From JAWWOW01 sp033851265 (GTDB lineage: Bacteria; Actinomycetota; Actinomycetes; JAWWOW01), in assembly GCA_033851265.1 (NCBI GenBank), contig JAWWOW010000012.1:1-64000 (forward strand): DNA of 64,000 bases, given 5' to 3'. The notes under the pieces were generated by a model. That model ran no database searches. It had not been told where the DNA came from and saw only the letters and a program-made list of their open reading frames with translations. Numbering within the stretch: position 1 is the stretch's first letter; the number at the start of each line of letters is the position of its first letter. Position numbers and translations under genes: made by a program. Shown piece by piece: positions 44,581 to 52,097 of the stretch.

Positions 44581-45096
44581 ATGAGCACCAAGAGATGGCT
44601 GGCACTCGTCGTTAGCGTGACCGCGATCAGTGTCGTGGCGTCCGTTGCGGCGTACGCCGCGGTGACCAGCGGCAGCGGCGGCAGCGAAGTGCGCAAGGAC
44701 TACCGCACGCAGGACGCGGTGGCGACGTTCACCGGCCCGTTTACCGCGATCAACGCGTCGGTCATCCCGGTCGCTATCCCGTCCGGTCAGAGCCGCCTGC
44801 TCACGGGTCGGTTCTCAGGAGAGTCGCGGTGCACCGGCGTCGCCAACACGTGGTGTGCGATCCGAATCATGGTCAAGGACACCGTTTCAGGAATCGCCGT
44901 CGAGATGGAGCCTGCTGTGGGCGTGGACTTCGCGTTCGACACGGTCGGTGGGGACGGCAGCGAGGCACACGCGATTACGCGCTTCCTGCGTGTTCCCGGT
45001 GGCAGCTACAACGTCTACGTGGAACGCGCGACAACCAACGGTGGCACGGCGTTCCAGCTGGACGACTGGGCCTTCGAAGTCGAACAGAACATCTGA
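44581..45096 (+). CDS. Secreted protein of unknown function
   Basis: A 171-residue protein with a clear signal peptide (about 1-27: Lys/Arg start, hydrophobic core, AYA-A cleavage) and a beta-rich mature part with a Cys pair (RCTGVANTWCAI). GGGAGG lies about eight bases before the ATG. No family recognised; a small exported beta-sandwich domain is the safest description. It converges on a membrane protein with 14 bases between stops. Confidence 0.75.
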   Translation: MSTKRWLALVVSVTAISVVASVAAYAAVTSGSGGSEVRKDYRTQDAVATFTGPFTAINASVIPVAIPSGQSRLLTGRFSGESRCTGVANTWCAIRIMVKDTVSGIAVEMEPAVGVDFAFDTVGGDGSEAHAITRFLRVPGGSYNVYVERATTNGGTAFQLDDWAFEVEQNI

Positions 45097-45110
45097 ATCA
45101 GGTCGTTACG

Positions 45111-45770
45111 TCACGGCACCAGTGACAGCAGGGGTGTCGGGGTCGGCGGTGGTGTCGCGGTTGGCGTTGGGCCAACCGTCGACACCACTGGGCTCGGTGT
45201 CGATGTTGGTGACGGCACGGCCGTCGGGGAGACCGACGCGCTGGGCGACGGGGCCGGAGTAGGCGTCGTCTTGGTCGCCTTCGGTCCGGACCGAAGCACA
45301 CCACCGAGTGACGTCTTGCGAGGCGTGTGTGCAGACCCGCCCAGCAGCGATGAGATGGGCTTTCCTGCAGCTGCTTCGATTGTGGTGACGATCCCGATCG
45401 ACAGCACGAAGACAACCAGGCCGGCTACAAGCACTGCTGGCCATGGCAGATGTCCCGGTGCGCTGCGTACGTCGGCGGGCATTGGCCCGAGTGCGGCCGG
45501 TTCGACGATTGGCTGCGGTGTCCTGCCAAGACCAGCACGCGTTTGCTGGAGGTACTGGAGCCGTCGCTGGGTCACGCGCATCGAATGCGCGTAGAGCGCG
45601 CTTCCCGTCGTGGCCACGATGCTCGCGATGGCGGTGCCGATGACCGTGCCCGCAACGCCGAAGTAGGAGCACACGATCGCGGCGGCTACCGCGGCGATCG
45701 CGCTGCCGATGATCTGCACCGGAGAGAGCTCGAGCTTCTCTTTGGGTGGGTCGGGGCGGGGAGTTGCCAT
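45111..45770 (-). CDS. Membrane protein with Pro/Thr-rich outer tail
   Basis: A 219-residue protein with hydrophobic segments near residues 18-58 (one or two spans) and 110-135, then a C-terminal tail of about 60 residues dominated by Pro, Thr and Ser (TPTPAPSPSASVSPT), typical of extracellular linkers in actinobacteria. The ATG at 45770 is chosen; an ATG 24 bases upstream is equally possible, and neither has a strong ribosome-binding site. No family recognised. Confidence 0.7.
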   Translation of the reverse strand: MATPRPDPPKEKLELSPVQIIGSAIAAVAAAIVCSYFGVAGTVIGTAIASIVATTGSALYAHSMRVTQRRLQYLQQTRAGLGRTPQPIVEPAALGPMPADVRSAPGHLPWPAVLVAGLVVFVLSIGIVTTIEAAAGKPISSLLGGSAHTPRKTSLGGVLRSGPKATKTTPTPAPSPSASVSPTAVPSPTSTPSPVVSTVGPTPTATPPPTPTPLLSLVP

Positions 45771-45865
45771 TGCCTCAGTATCTCGGGGTTGCATTTCATG
45801 AAAACCACCGACGCCGTACGTCGCCGGGGCAGGGGCGACGTACGGCGTCGGGTCAGCGGGAGTGG

Positions 45866-47383
45866 CTACCCGACAAGCGCAGGCACGAGCTCGTTGCCCG
45901 GCCCCTCACCGTTCTCGCTCGCGGGCTCGACGCCCGGCCCAGTCAGGTCACTGCGCCGCGCACGGACAAGCAGCCCGACCGCGATCGTCGCGATCGCGAA
46001 GATGCCTGCGCTGAACGCGAACGCCGTGGTGAATCCGTGGACGACTGCATCGGGTGACGTGCCCCCATGACTGGTGGCGTACGACACCGTCGCGTTCGTC
46101 GCGATCGTGTTCAGGAACGCGACTCCGAGCGACCCACCGATTTGCTGCATGGTGTTGACAAGGGCGCTTGCGACGCCGGCGTCGTGGTTCGGGACGCCGA
46201 GCAGCGCGGTGGACGACAGTGAGACGAACACCTGCCCCATGCCGAGGCTGATCAGGAGCATCGACGGAACGAGGTGGGTGATGTACGACGACGTCGGCTG
46301 GAGCTGGGTCAGCCACAGCAGGCCCAACGTCCCCATGGAGAAACCGGCGACTGCGAGCGGTCGCGGTCCGAAGCGAGGCAAGAGTCGACTCGCCAGCGTG
46401 GCCGAGGTGATCACACCCAGCGGGAACGGGAGGAATGCGAAGCCAGCCTTCAGCGGAGTCCACCCGAGCACGCCCTGGAAGTAGAAGGTGAGGAACAGGA
46501 ACGTTGCGAACATGCCAAGCGTCGCGAGCAGGAACGCGAGGTAGGAGCCGCCGCGGTTACGGTCGAGCACGATTCGCAACGGCAACAGCGGGTTGACCGC
46601 ACGCCGCTCCCAGGCAACGAACCCGGCGAGCAACGCGATCGCGGCCGCGATGAGGCCGACCGTGCGCGGTGCGCCCCAGCTGTGCGTCGATGCCTCGGTG
46701 AAGCCGTAGACGAGAGACACCAATCCGGCCGTACCGATGAGCGCACCGATGAGGTCGTATCGCCGGTCACCGTCGGCGCGACTCTCGCGGATGAATGGGA
46801 TGGCAGCCAGCGCAACCCCGATCGCGATCGGGACGTTGACGAACATCGTCCAGCGCCAGCTCGCGTACTCGGTGAGTGCGCCACCCGCGATGAGGCCGAT
46901 CGCTGCGCCTGTGCCGGAGATGGCGCCGTAGACGCCGAACGCCTTGGCCCGCTCCTTGGGCTCAGTGAAGGTGGTGGTGATCAGCGAGAGGACCGCAGGC
47001 GCGAGGACCGCGGCAAGCATGCCTTGCAGCGCACGAGCACCGAAGAGCTGGCTCCCGGACTGTGCGGCGCCACCCAGCGCCGATGCGGCGGCGAAGCCGA
47101 GCAGCCCGATGATCAGCGTGCGCTTGCGGCCGAAGTAGTCGGCGATGCGCCCGCCGAGCAGCAGCAGGCCACCAAAAGCGAGGGTGTAGGCCGTCTGCAC
47201 CCATTGCCGGTTGGCATCGGAGATGTGCAGCGCTTGCTGGGCATGCGGCAACGCAATCGTCACGATCGACGCGTCGAGGATGATCATCAGCTGTGCGACG
47301 CCGATGACGGCGAGCGCTAGCCAACGATGGTCCTTGTGTCGCTCTTGTGCCGCGCTGACACGTGCGGCGAGATCGATGGTCAT
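45866..47383 (-). CDS. MFS drug efflux transporter, DHA2 (EmrB/QacA) type
   Basis: A 505-residue transporter with about 14 hydrophobic segments; motif A-like GGRIADYFGRKRTLI near 80-94 and the motif C region SGTGAAIGLIAGG near 155-170 are visible. GGAG lies eight bases before the ATG. It is 189 bases downstream of a TetR gene on the same strand, so it is probably the regulated efflux pump for antimicrobials or other toxic organics. Confidence 0.92.
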   Translation of the reverse strand: MTIDLAARVSAAQERHKDHRWLALAVIGVAQLMIILDASIVTIALPHAQQALHISDANRQWVQTAYTLAFGGLLLLGGRIADYFGRKRTLIIGLLGFAAASALGGAAQSGSQLFGARALQGMLAAVLAPAVLSLITTTFTEPKERAKAFGVYGAISGTGAAIGLIAGGALTEYASWRWTMFVNVPIAIGVALAAIPFIRESRADGDRRYDLIGALIGTAGLVSLVYGFTEASTHSWGAPRTVGLIAAAIALLAGFVAWERRAVNPLLPLRIVLDRNRGGSYLAFLLATLGMFATFLFLTFYFQGVLGWTPLKAGFAFLPFPLGVITSATLASRLLPRFGPRPLAVAGFSMGTLGLLWLTQLQPTSSYITHLVPSMLLISLGMGQVFVSLSSTALLGVPNHDAGVASALVNTMQQIGGSLGVAFLNTIATNATVSYATSHGGTSPDAVVHGFTTAFAFSAGIFAIATIAVGLLVRARRSDLTGPGVEPASENGEGPGNELVPALVG

Positions 47384-47572
47384 GGTGAAAGCTCCGGTTC
47401 TCCGCGGGGCGCGGTCAGGGCTGGTCCGCGGGTGGTCGTACGGTCAAAGTCCGGGGAAGTTGGTGTTACCTCGTGCGTGGGGCTGCGTAGCCCGTCAGCA
47501 TCACGTTCAGGTCTGACAGAACGTTGAAATGGGGGGCGATGCATTCCGGACATCGCACAGATGTGACGAGAG

Positions 47573-48220
47573 TCATGGTCGGTTGCCTTCCTCGTCACGG
47601 GTGAGCAGCGGAAGCGCGATGTTGTCGACGACGTGCGTCACGAAGGCTTCGTCGAAGGGTTCGCCGGTGATGAGCAGCCGGTTGAACATGATCGCCGGTA
47701 ACACCTCGACGAACGTGTCGGCGCCGGCGGGGGAGGAGAGCTCACCGCGCGCGACTGCGCGGTCGGCAAGGATTCGGCACGAGCGACGCTTGTCGTCGTA
47801 CGTCGCCTCGCGCATCGCCGTGGCGAGCTCGGGGTCACGCATCTGCGCACTGATGACAGCGGCCATCAGCTTGCCGTGGTCAGAGCTGAGGCGTTCGACG
47901 AAGTTGCGGACGCCCGCGATCAGGTCACCCCGCAGCGACCCGGTGTCCGGCCAGTAGCAGGGCGCCTCGGTCTCGCCCGAGAGCGGCTTCGGTTTGAGCG
48001 TCTGCATCGCGTCGACGACGAGGGCCGCCTTGCCGGACCAGCGTCGGTAGACGGTGGCCTTGCTCGCCTTGGCGGCAGCGGCGACGGCGTCGATCGTGAG
48101 CCGGTCGTAGCCGACCTCGCCGAGGACCTGCAGCGTCGCCTCGAGGATGGCGGCATCGCGGGTCTCATCCCGGGGGCGACCCCCCTTGAGGAGGGGAGCC
48201 TTGACGGCGGCGAGATCCAT
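47573..48220 (-). CDS. TetR-family transcriptional repressor
   Basis: A 215-residue repressor with the N-terminal helix-turn-helix (about 15-65; YDRLTIDAVAAAAKASKATVYRRW) and a TetR_C-type ligand domain. GGAG lies about ten bases before the ATG. Two inverted repeats at 48244-48260 and 48288-48303 lie just upstream and are likely its own operators, so it should repress itself and the MFS pump downstream. The ligand is unknown. Confidence 0.93.
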   Translation of the reverse strand: MDLAAVKAPLLKGGRPRDETRDAAILEATLQVLGEVGYDRLTIDAVAAAAKASKATVYRRWSGKAALVVDAMQTLKPKPLSGETEAPCYWPDTGSLRGDLIAGVRNFVERLSSDHGKLMAAVISAQMRDPELATAMREATYDDKRRSCRILADRAVARGELSSPAGADTFVEVLPAIMFNRLLITGEPFDEAFVTHVVDNIALPLLTRDEEGNRP

Positions 48221-48243
48221 GATCGACTGGCTCCGATCTACGA

Positions 48244-48260
48244 AACGGAACGGTTCCGTT
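48244..48260. promoter_or_regulatory. Perfect palindrome, probable TetR operator
   Basis: AACGGAAC-G-GTTCCGTT is a perfect 8-1-8 inverted repeat 24 bases upstream of the tetR start. Size and placement fit a TetR-family operator for autoregulation. Confidence 0.65.
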
Positions 48261-48287
48261 CTGCAAGACCCTAGACGGGTTAGATCA

Positions 48288-48303
48288 GAAACGCAACCGT
48301 TTC
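48288..48303. promoter_or_regulatory. Second inverted repeat upstream of tetR
   Basis: GAAACG-CAAC-CGTTTC (6-4-6) lies 27 bases beyond the first palindrome. It shares the AACG/CGTT half-site core and may be a second, weaker binding site for the same repressor. Confidence 0.4.
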
Positions 48304-48325
48304 GTTTCGAGAGTTTTGGAGCCCG

Positions 48326-48472
48326 CTACGTGCTCGGGTGGGCCGCCATCCGCTCCGCGTGCGTCGCCCGGGCGACCTCCTCGCTGGGAGCACCGCGATG
48401 GTCCACGCACGGCTCACCGACCTCCGCGCCGCACTGCGGGCAGGCAACTTCGAGCCAGTTGATGGGACGCAT
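48326..48472 (-). CDS. 48-residue zinc-finger protein
   Basis: A short gene with an excellent AAGGAG six bases before its ATG (48470-48472). The 48-residue product has CPQCGAEVGEPC (Cys11, Cys14, Cys22) followed by His38 and Arg41 in THAERMAAH. This matches the tiny actinobacterial zinc-finger proteins of pattern CxxCGAxxGxxC...H..R, found both in chromosomes and phages. It likely binds one zinc ion; its partner (nucleic acid or protein) is unknown. It ends just before the tetR operator region, on the same strand as tetR. Confidence 0.75.
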   Translation of the reverse strand: MRPINWLEVACPQCGAEVGEPCVDHRGAPSEEVARATHAERMAAHPST

Positions 48473-48548
48473 GTCGCTCTCCTTTCGCGAGGTGGAGTCA
48501 GCCCCGACCCGGCGAGGCTAGCCCCGGCATCGCGCGACCCGACAGGGC

Positions 48549-48932
48549 TCAGGTGTGATCGATCTTGATCTTCCCGTAGGCCCCCCAGCCGGCGGAGCAT
48601 GCCTCGCCCCACGTCGGCACCACGGTCTTGCCGCACGACAACCAGCCGGTCTCGTAGCTGACCGGCGAGCCGTTGAAGAGCACCGCGACCTCTTCTTGGG
48701 TCACGTGGCTGAGGGTGAAGTAGCCGCCTGGTGACGTCGTCGCCCGCGCCAGCACAACGTTGCGATGGACGACGTCGCGAGCCGACACCTTGACGCCGCC
48801 CACCCCGGCTCCAGTAATGGAGTCAACGGCGCGGCCCTGGATCGTGCCAGTTGCGGCGACAGCGTGGGGTTGCGCGCTGACGAACCCGAGGGCTGCGAAC
48901 ACAATCGCGAGTGGCAACACGAGACGCTTCAT
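48549..48932 (-). CDS. Secreted carboxypeptidase-regulatory-like (beta-sandwich) protein
   Basis: A 127-residue exported protein with a signal peptide (about 1-27, cleaving after AVA), then a CarboxypepD_reg-like domain (GTIQGRAVDSITGAGVGGVKV) and a C-terminal part with two Cys (WLSCGKTVVPTWGEAC) probably bridged. AGGGAG lies seven bases before the ATG. It stands alone; the role is unknown. Confidence 0.78.
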   Translation of the reverse strand: MKRLVLPLAIVFAALGFVSAQPHAVAATGTIQGRAVDSITGAGVGGVKVSARDVVHRNVVLARATTSPGGYFTLSHVTQEEVAVLFNGSPVSYETGWLSCGKTVVPTWGEACSAGWGAYGKIKIDHT

Positions 48933-49042
48933 AGGTGCTCCCTGCAGGGGACGGCTGTTCGACTCAGCATGGCAATGATCAGTCTTGCTCGGCTGTCGTC
49001 TGGACGACAGCCGAATGCTGATGTTGCGATGGTGCTCGCCGG

Positions 49043-50260
49043 TTATTCGGAGATGAGGCTTTCGAGGGGTTTCTCCGGGTTGGCCAGGGCGGCCGGGTCC
49101 ACCGGGCGACGCGAACGAATGAGCGCCTGGATCGGCTCGATGACGTCCCAGACGTTTACGTTCATACCGGCGAGGACGCGCCCCTCAGCATCGAGCCAGA
49201 AGGCAATGAATTCGCGCTTCGCCGGATCGCCGCGGTAGGCGACCCTGGCGTACCCGCCTGGCTCGAACCAACCAGTGAACTCCAAGCCGAGGTCGTACTG
49301 GTCGGAGTAGAAGTACGGCACGCGGTCGTACGGCTCACCCATGCCAAGCATGGACTTGGCCGCGGCGGGACCGGCGTTCAAGGCGTTCGCCCAGTGTTCG
49401 ACGCGGATCGGCCGCCGGTAGAAGGGGTGGTCGGCATTCATGCAGTCGCCGGCGGCGAAGATGTCCGGGTCGCGCGTTGTTTGCAAACGGTCAGTGACGC
49501 GAATGCCGTCGTCTACTTCGAGTCCAGCCTGCTCGGCGAGTTCGATGGCAGGGCGGACACCTACGCCGATCAGCACGGCGTCGGCGGCGATCTCATCGCC
49601 CGTATCGGTCACCACTACCGGGCCCGGTCGAACTTCTGCCAAGCCAGCGCCGAGACGTAGGTCGACGCCGTTGTCCCGGTGCAGGTCGGCGAACACATTG
49701 CCGAGCTCGGGACCGAAAACGCGATTCAGCGGTGCGGGTTCGGGATCGATCAGCGCGACCTCGCATCCATGGTGACGTGCAGCGGCCGCGCCCTCCAAGC
49801 CGATCCAGCCGGCCCCGACGACAACGACCCGAGCACTGTCGATGAATGCACTTCGCAACGCGTCGGAGTCCTCGACCCGTCGTAGGTAGTGGACACCGTC
49901 CATGTCGGTGTTGGGGATTCGACGTACGACGGACCCAGTGCTCAGCAGTAGCTTGTCGTAACGCTGTCGTGAGCCATCAGACAACTCGATCTCGTGCGCG
50001 TCGCGGTCGATCGCGCTGACCACAACGCCGAGACGCAGGTCGACATCGTGTTCGCTGTAGAACTCTTCGTCGTGCACGTAGATCTTTTCTCGGCCCGCCT
50101 TGCCGAGGAGGTAGTCCTTGGACAGCGGTGGTCGTTCGTACGGACGTTCCTGCTCTTCGCCGATGAGGACAACCCCGCCGTCGAATCCCTGCTCGCGAAG
50201 CGTTTCCGCGGCCTTCGCGCCGGCTAGCGAGGCACCGACGATGACGTAGGGGGGACTCAC
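49043..50260 (-). CDS. Ferredoxin/rubredoxin-type NAD(P)H-dependent FAD reductase
   Basis: A 405-residue reductase of the ferredoxin reductase (BphA4/ThcD/rubredoxin reductase) group: FAD motif VGASLAGAKAAETLREQGFDG, the family signature RPYERPPLSKDYL, NAD motif VVGAGWIGLEGA and a C-terminal reductase domain. It passes electrons from NAD(P)H to a small redox protein, such as a ferredoxin for a P450 or Rieske oxygenase; none is encoded nearby. The GTG overlaps the folE stop by four bases, making it the last gene of the sigma-factor operon. Confidence 0.92.
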   Translation of the reverse strand: MSPPYVIVGASLAGAKAAETLREQGFDGGVVLIGEEQERPYERPPLSKDYLLGKAGREKIYVHDEEFYSEHDVDLRLGVVVSAIDRDAHEIELSDGSRQRYDKLLLSTGSVVRRIPNTDMDGVHYLRRVEDSDALRSAFIDSARVVVVGAGWIGLEGAAAARHHGCEVALIDPEPAPLNRVFGPELGNVFADLHRDNGVDLRLGAGLAEVRPGPVVVTDTGDEIAADAVLIGVGVRPAIELAEQAGLEVDDGIRVTDRLQTTRDPDIFAAGDCMNADHPFYRRPIRVEHWANALNAGPAAAKSMLGMGEPYDRVPYFYSDQYDLGLEFTGWFEPGGYARVAYRGDPAKREFIAFWLDAEGRVLAGMNVNVWDVIEPIQALIRSRRPVDPAALANPEKPLESLISE

Positions 50261-50889
50261 GACAGGCCGGCTAGGGCGAAGAACTCGCCGCGAGACCCCG
50301 GGTCGTCACGCAGTGTTCCGTGTAATGCCGACGTGACGGTAACGGCTCCCGCTGCGTGGACTCCCCGCAATGTCATGCAGGTGTGTTCGGCCTGAATCAC
50401 CACGCCGACACCTTTCGGGTTGAGGTGCTCGGTCAGCCAGCGCGCCACCTGGGTGGTCAGACGCTCCTGCACCTGAGGGGCGCGCGAGAACATTTCCACG
50501 ACCCGGGCCAGCTTGGACAGGCCGAGGATGCGTTCACCAGGCAGGTAGCCAACGTGTGCAACCCCGACGAACGGCAACAGATGGTGTTCACACACCGAGT
50601 GGAACGGGATTTGTCGCGCCAGCACGAGTTCGTCATACCCCTCGTCATTCGGGAATGTTGTCAAGGTGAACTCGCGCGGCGTGAACAACTCCGCGAAGGC
50701 ACGAGCCATTCGGGCCGGGGTCCCTCGCATGCTCTCGGTCTCGAGCGGTACGCCGAGCGCGGTCAGAAACGCACCGGCCGCCTCTTCGGCAGCCGCAAGA
50801 TCGATGTTCGAGTTGCCGGGCGCAACGCGTAGGTTTCTGTGTACGCGACTGTGGGTCGTGTTCCCCCCCGGGGCCGTGATTGCTCTCAC
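50257..50889 (-). CDS. folE: GTP cyclohydrolase I
   Basis: A 210-residue enzyme with the zinc/active-site motif FHSVCEHHLLPF (Cys100, His102/103) and AEHTCMTLRGV (Cys171), complete for the family. It makes 7,8-dihydroneopterin triphosphate from GTP, the first step of tetrahydrofolate and pterin synthesis. The GTG at 50887-50889 overlaps the anti-sigma stop (GTGA). Its place in an ECF sigma operon rather than a folate cluster suggests a second, conditionally expressed copy, perhaps supplying pterin or deazapurine precursors. Confidence 0.94.
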   Translation of the reverse strand: MRAITAPGGNTTHSRVHRNLRVAPGNSNIDLAAAEEAAGAFLTALGVPLETESMRGTPARMARAFAELFTPREFTLTTFPNDEGYDELVLARQIPFHSVCEHHLLPFVGVAHVGYLPGERILGLSKLARVVEMFSRAPQVQERLTTQVARWLTEHLNPKGVGVVIQAEHTCMTLRGVHAAGAVTVTSALHGTLRDDPGSRGEFFALAGLS

Positions 50890-51131
50890 GACGACTGCCC
50901 TTCGGCGGACTCCTGCAGAAAGTCGAGCAGCGCTTGGTGCTCCTCTGCGCATGCCGGGCAGCCCAGGAGATGAGCCGCCATGAAGGGAACGACGATATCT
51001 GCGTCCTGCCCGGAGAATTGCGCGTCCACGTAGCGGTCGAGCTCAGCGAAGCAGTCCGCACAGCTGAGCTCTGAAGCGCCAGGGCCGATCATTCGTGCAA
51101 GCCGTTCGCGGCGATCCAAGACCTGTGTCAT
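50886..51131 (-). CDS. Zinc-binding anti-sigma factor (ZAS type)
   Basis: An 81-residue protein with the zinc anti-sigma motif H54-x3-C58-x2-C61 (HLLGCPAC) and an upstream Cys pair C24/C27 (SCADC). It lacks a membrane segment, so it is a cytoplasmic, possibly redox-sensitive, anti-sigma factor. The ATG overlaps the sigma-factor stop by four bases (ATGA), as expected for a stoichiometric sigma/anti-sigma pair. Confidence 0.9.
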   Translation of the reverse strand: MTQVLDRRERLARMIGPGASELSCADCFAELDRYVDAQFSGQDADIVVPFMAAHLLGCPACAEEHQALLDFLQESAEGQSS

Positions 51132-51823
51132 CGGGTGCCCTTTCGGGTGGCGGGCAATTCGATGCCCTGCTCGTGCAACGCGACGCGAAGCCGAGCCCGC
51201 GCATCGTGCAGCGTCTTGTACAGCGCACCGCGGGTTGTGCCCAGCCGCTCTGCGAGCACATCGACGGGCACGTCGTTGATAGCCAGGGCGATGAGAATGT
51301 CGCGCTGGTGTGGTGTCAGCGCGGTGTCGATGCCAGTCCGCAGGGCCCGTGCCAAGGCAACACCTTCGGCTTCTTCTTCGGGGCCGGAGGATGAATCTGC
51401 CTGGTATGGCCACGAGGCCGGCTCGGTCGGGACCTCTCGGTGCCGCCAGGCGGATCGACGTACGGCAACCGACATGTGCAGGATCGCAAACTTGAAGACC
51501 CAAGTCGTGAAGCGGCTGTGGCCCGCGTAGTCGTCCAACTTGCTGAGGACGGCGACTGTCGCGTCGTCTGCCGCCTGTTCCGCCAGTGTGTCTCGTTCAG
51601 CGAGATCCATTCGGGCCAGCTGTGCCTGCATGCGGTGGAGTTGCCAACGAGTGGCTCGCAGCAGCAGCGCGTGCAAGCGGCGTACGGACTCGTTGCGCTG
51701 CGCCGGCTCACCGCGCAGACCCTCCAGCCAGGCTGCTGATTCCGCATCGAGCCCCGTGCTGACCTCGGAAAGCTCAACGTCAGCCCGTGCAGTCAGGTAT
51801 CCGCGTCCGTCAGTTGTGCTCAC
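51128..51823 (-). CDS. ECF-type RNA polymerase sigma factor
   Basis: A 231-residue ECF sigma factor with region 2 (about 60-130, GHSRFTTWVFKFA) and region 4 (about 165-220, LTPHQRDILIALAINDVPVDVLAERLGTTRGALYKTL). It is paired with the zinc anti-sigma directly downstream and starts at a GTG overlapping the stop of a 78-residue gene. It likely controls its own operon, which also encodes folE and a ferredoxin-type reductase; oxidative or metal stress is the usual input for this arrangement. Confidence 0.9.
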   Translation of the reverse strand: MSTTDGRGYLTARADVELSEVSTGLDAESAAWLEGLRGEPAQRNESVRRLHALLLRATRWQLHRMQAQLARMDLAERDTLAEQAADDATVAVLSKLDDYAGHSRFTTWVFKFAILHMSVAVRRSAWRHREVPTEPASWPYQADSSSGPEEEAEGVALARALRTGIDTALTPHQRDILIALAINDVPVDVLAERLGTTRGALYKTLHDARARLRVALHEQGIELPATRKGTR

Positions 51824-52056
51824 GCGTAGTCCGACTCATCGTTGTCGAGGATGCGGGCAGCCAACCCCGGCGGGCAGCCGCGATCGACCAGCGCGAGCAA
51901 CGCGTGCAGATCGGTTGTGCGGCTCGTCGCCAGTGCGTGCGCACACTCAGCAGGGAACCGTGCGGCCAGCAGTCGGTCGTACCGCCAGCTCACGATCCGT
52001 TGCCATTCGGGCGTGTCCGGTGCCGCAACGGGCCGGGAGCCGCGCAAGGTGTTCAT
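51820..52056 (-). CDS. Small protein of unknown function, first gene of the sigma operon
   Basis: A 78-residue, soluble, Ala/Leu/Arg-rich protein with two Cys (PAECAHALA and DRGCPPGLA). The ATG at 52054-52056 has only a weak upstream site. Its stop overlaps the sigma-factor GTG by four bases, so it is cotranscribed and translationally coupled. I do not recognise a family. Confidence 0.65.
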   Translation of the reverse strand: MNTLRGSRPVAAPDTPEWQRIVSWRYDRLLAARFPAECAHALATSRTTDLHALLALVDRGCPPGLAARILDNDESDYA

Positions 52057-52097
52057 ATCTCTATTGGTAACCGGCGCCGGCCTTGTCTTACCTCGGA

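Noticed and set aside
46274..47320. 348-codon frame antisense to the MFS transporter
   Set aside because: Very Arg/Glu/Asp/Gln-rich, as expected from the antisense of a hydrophobic protein.
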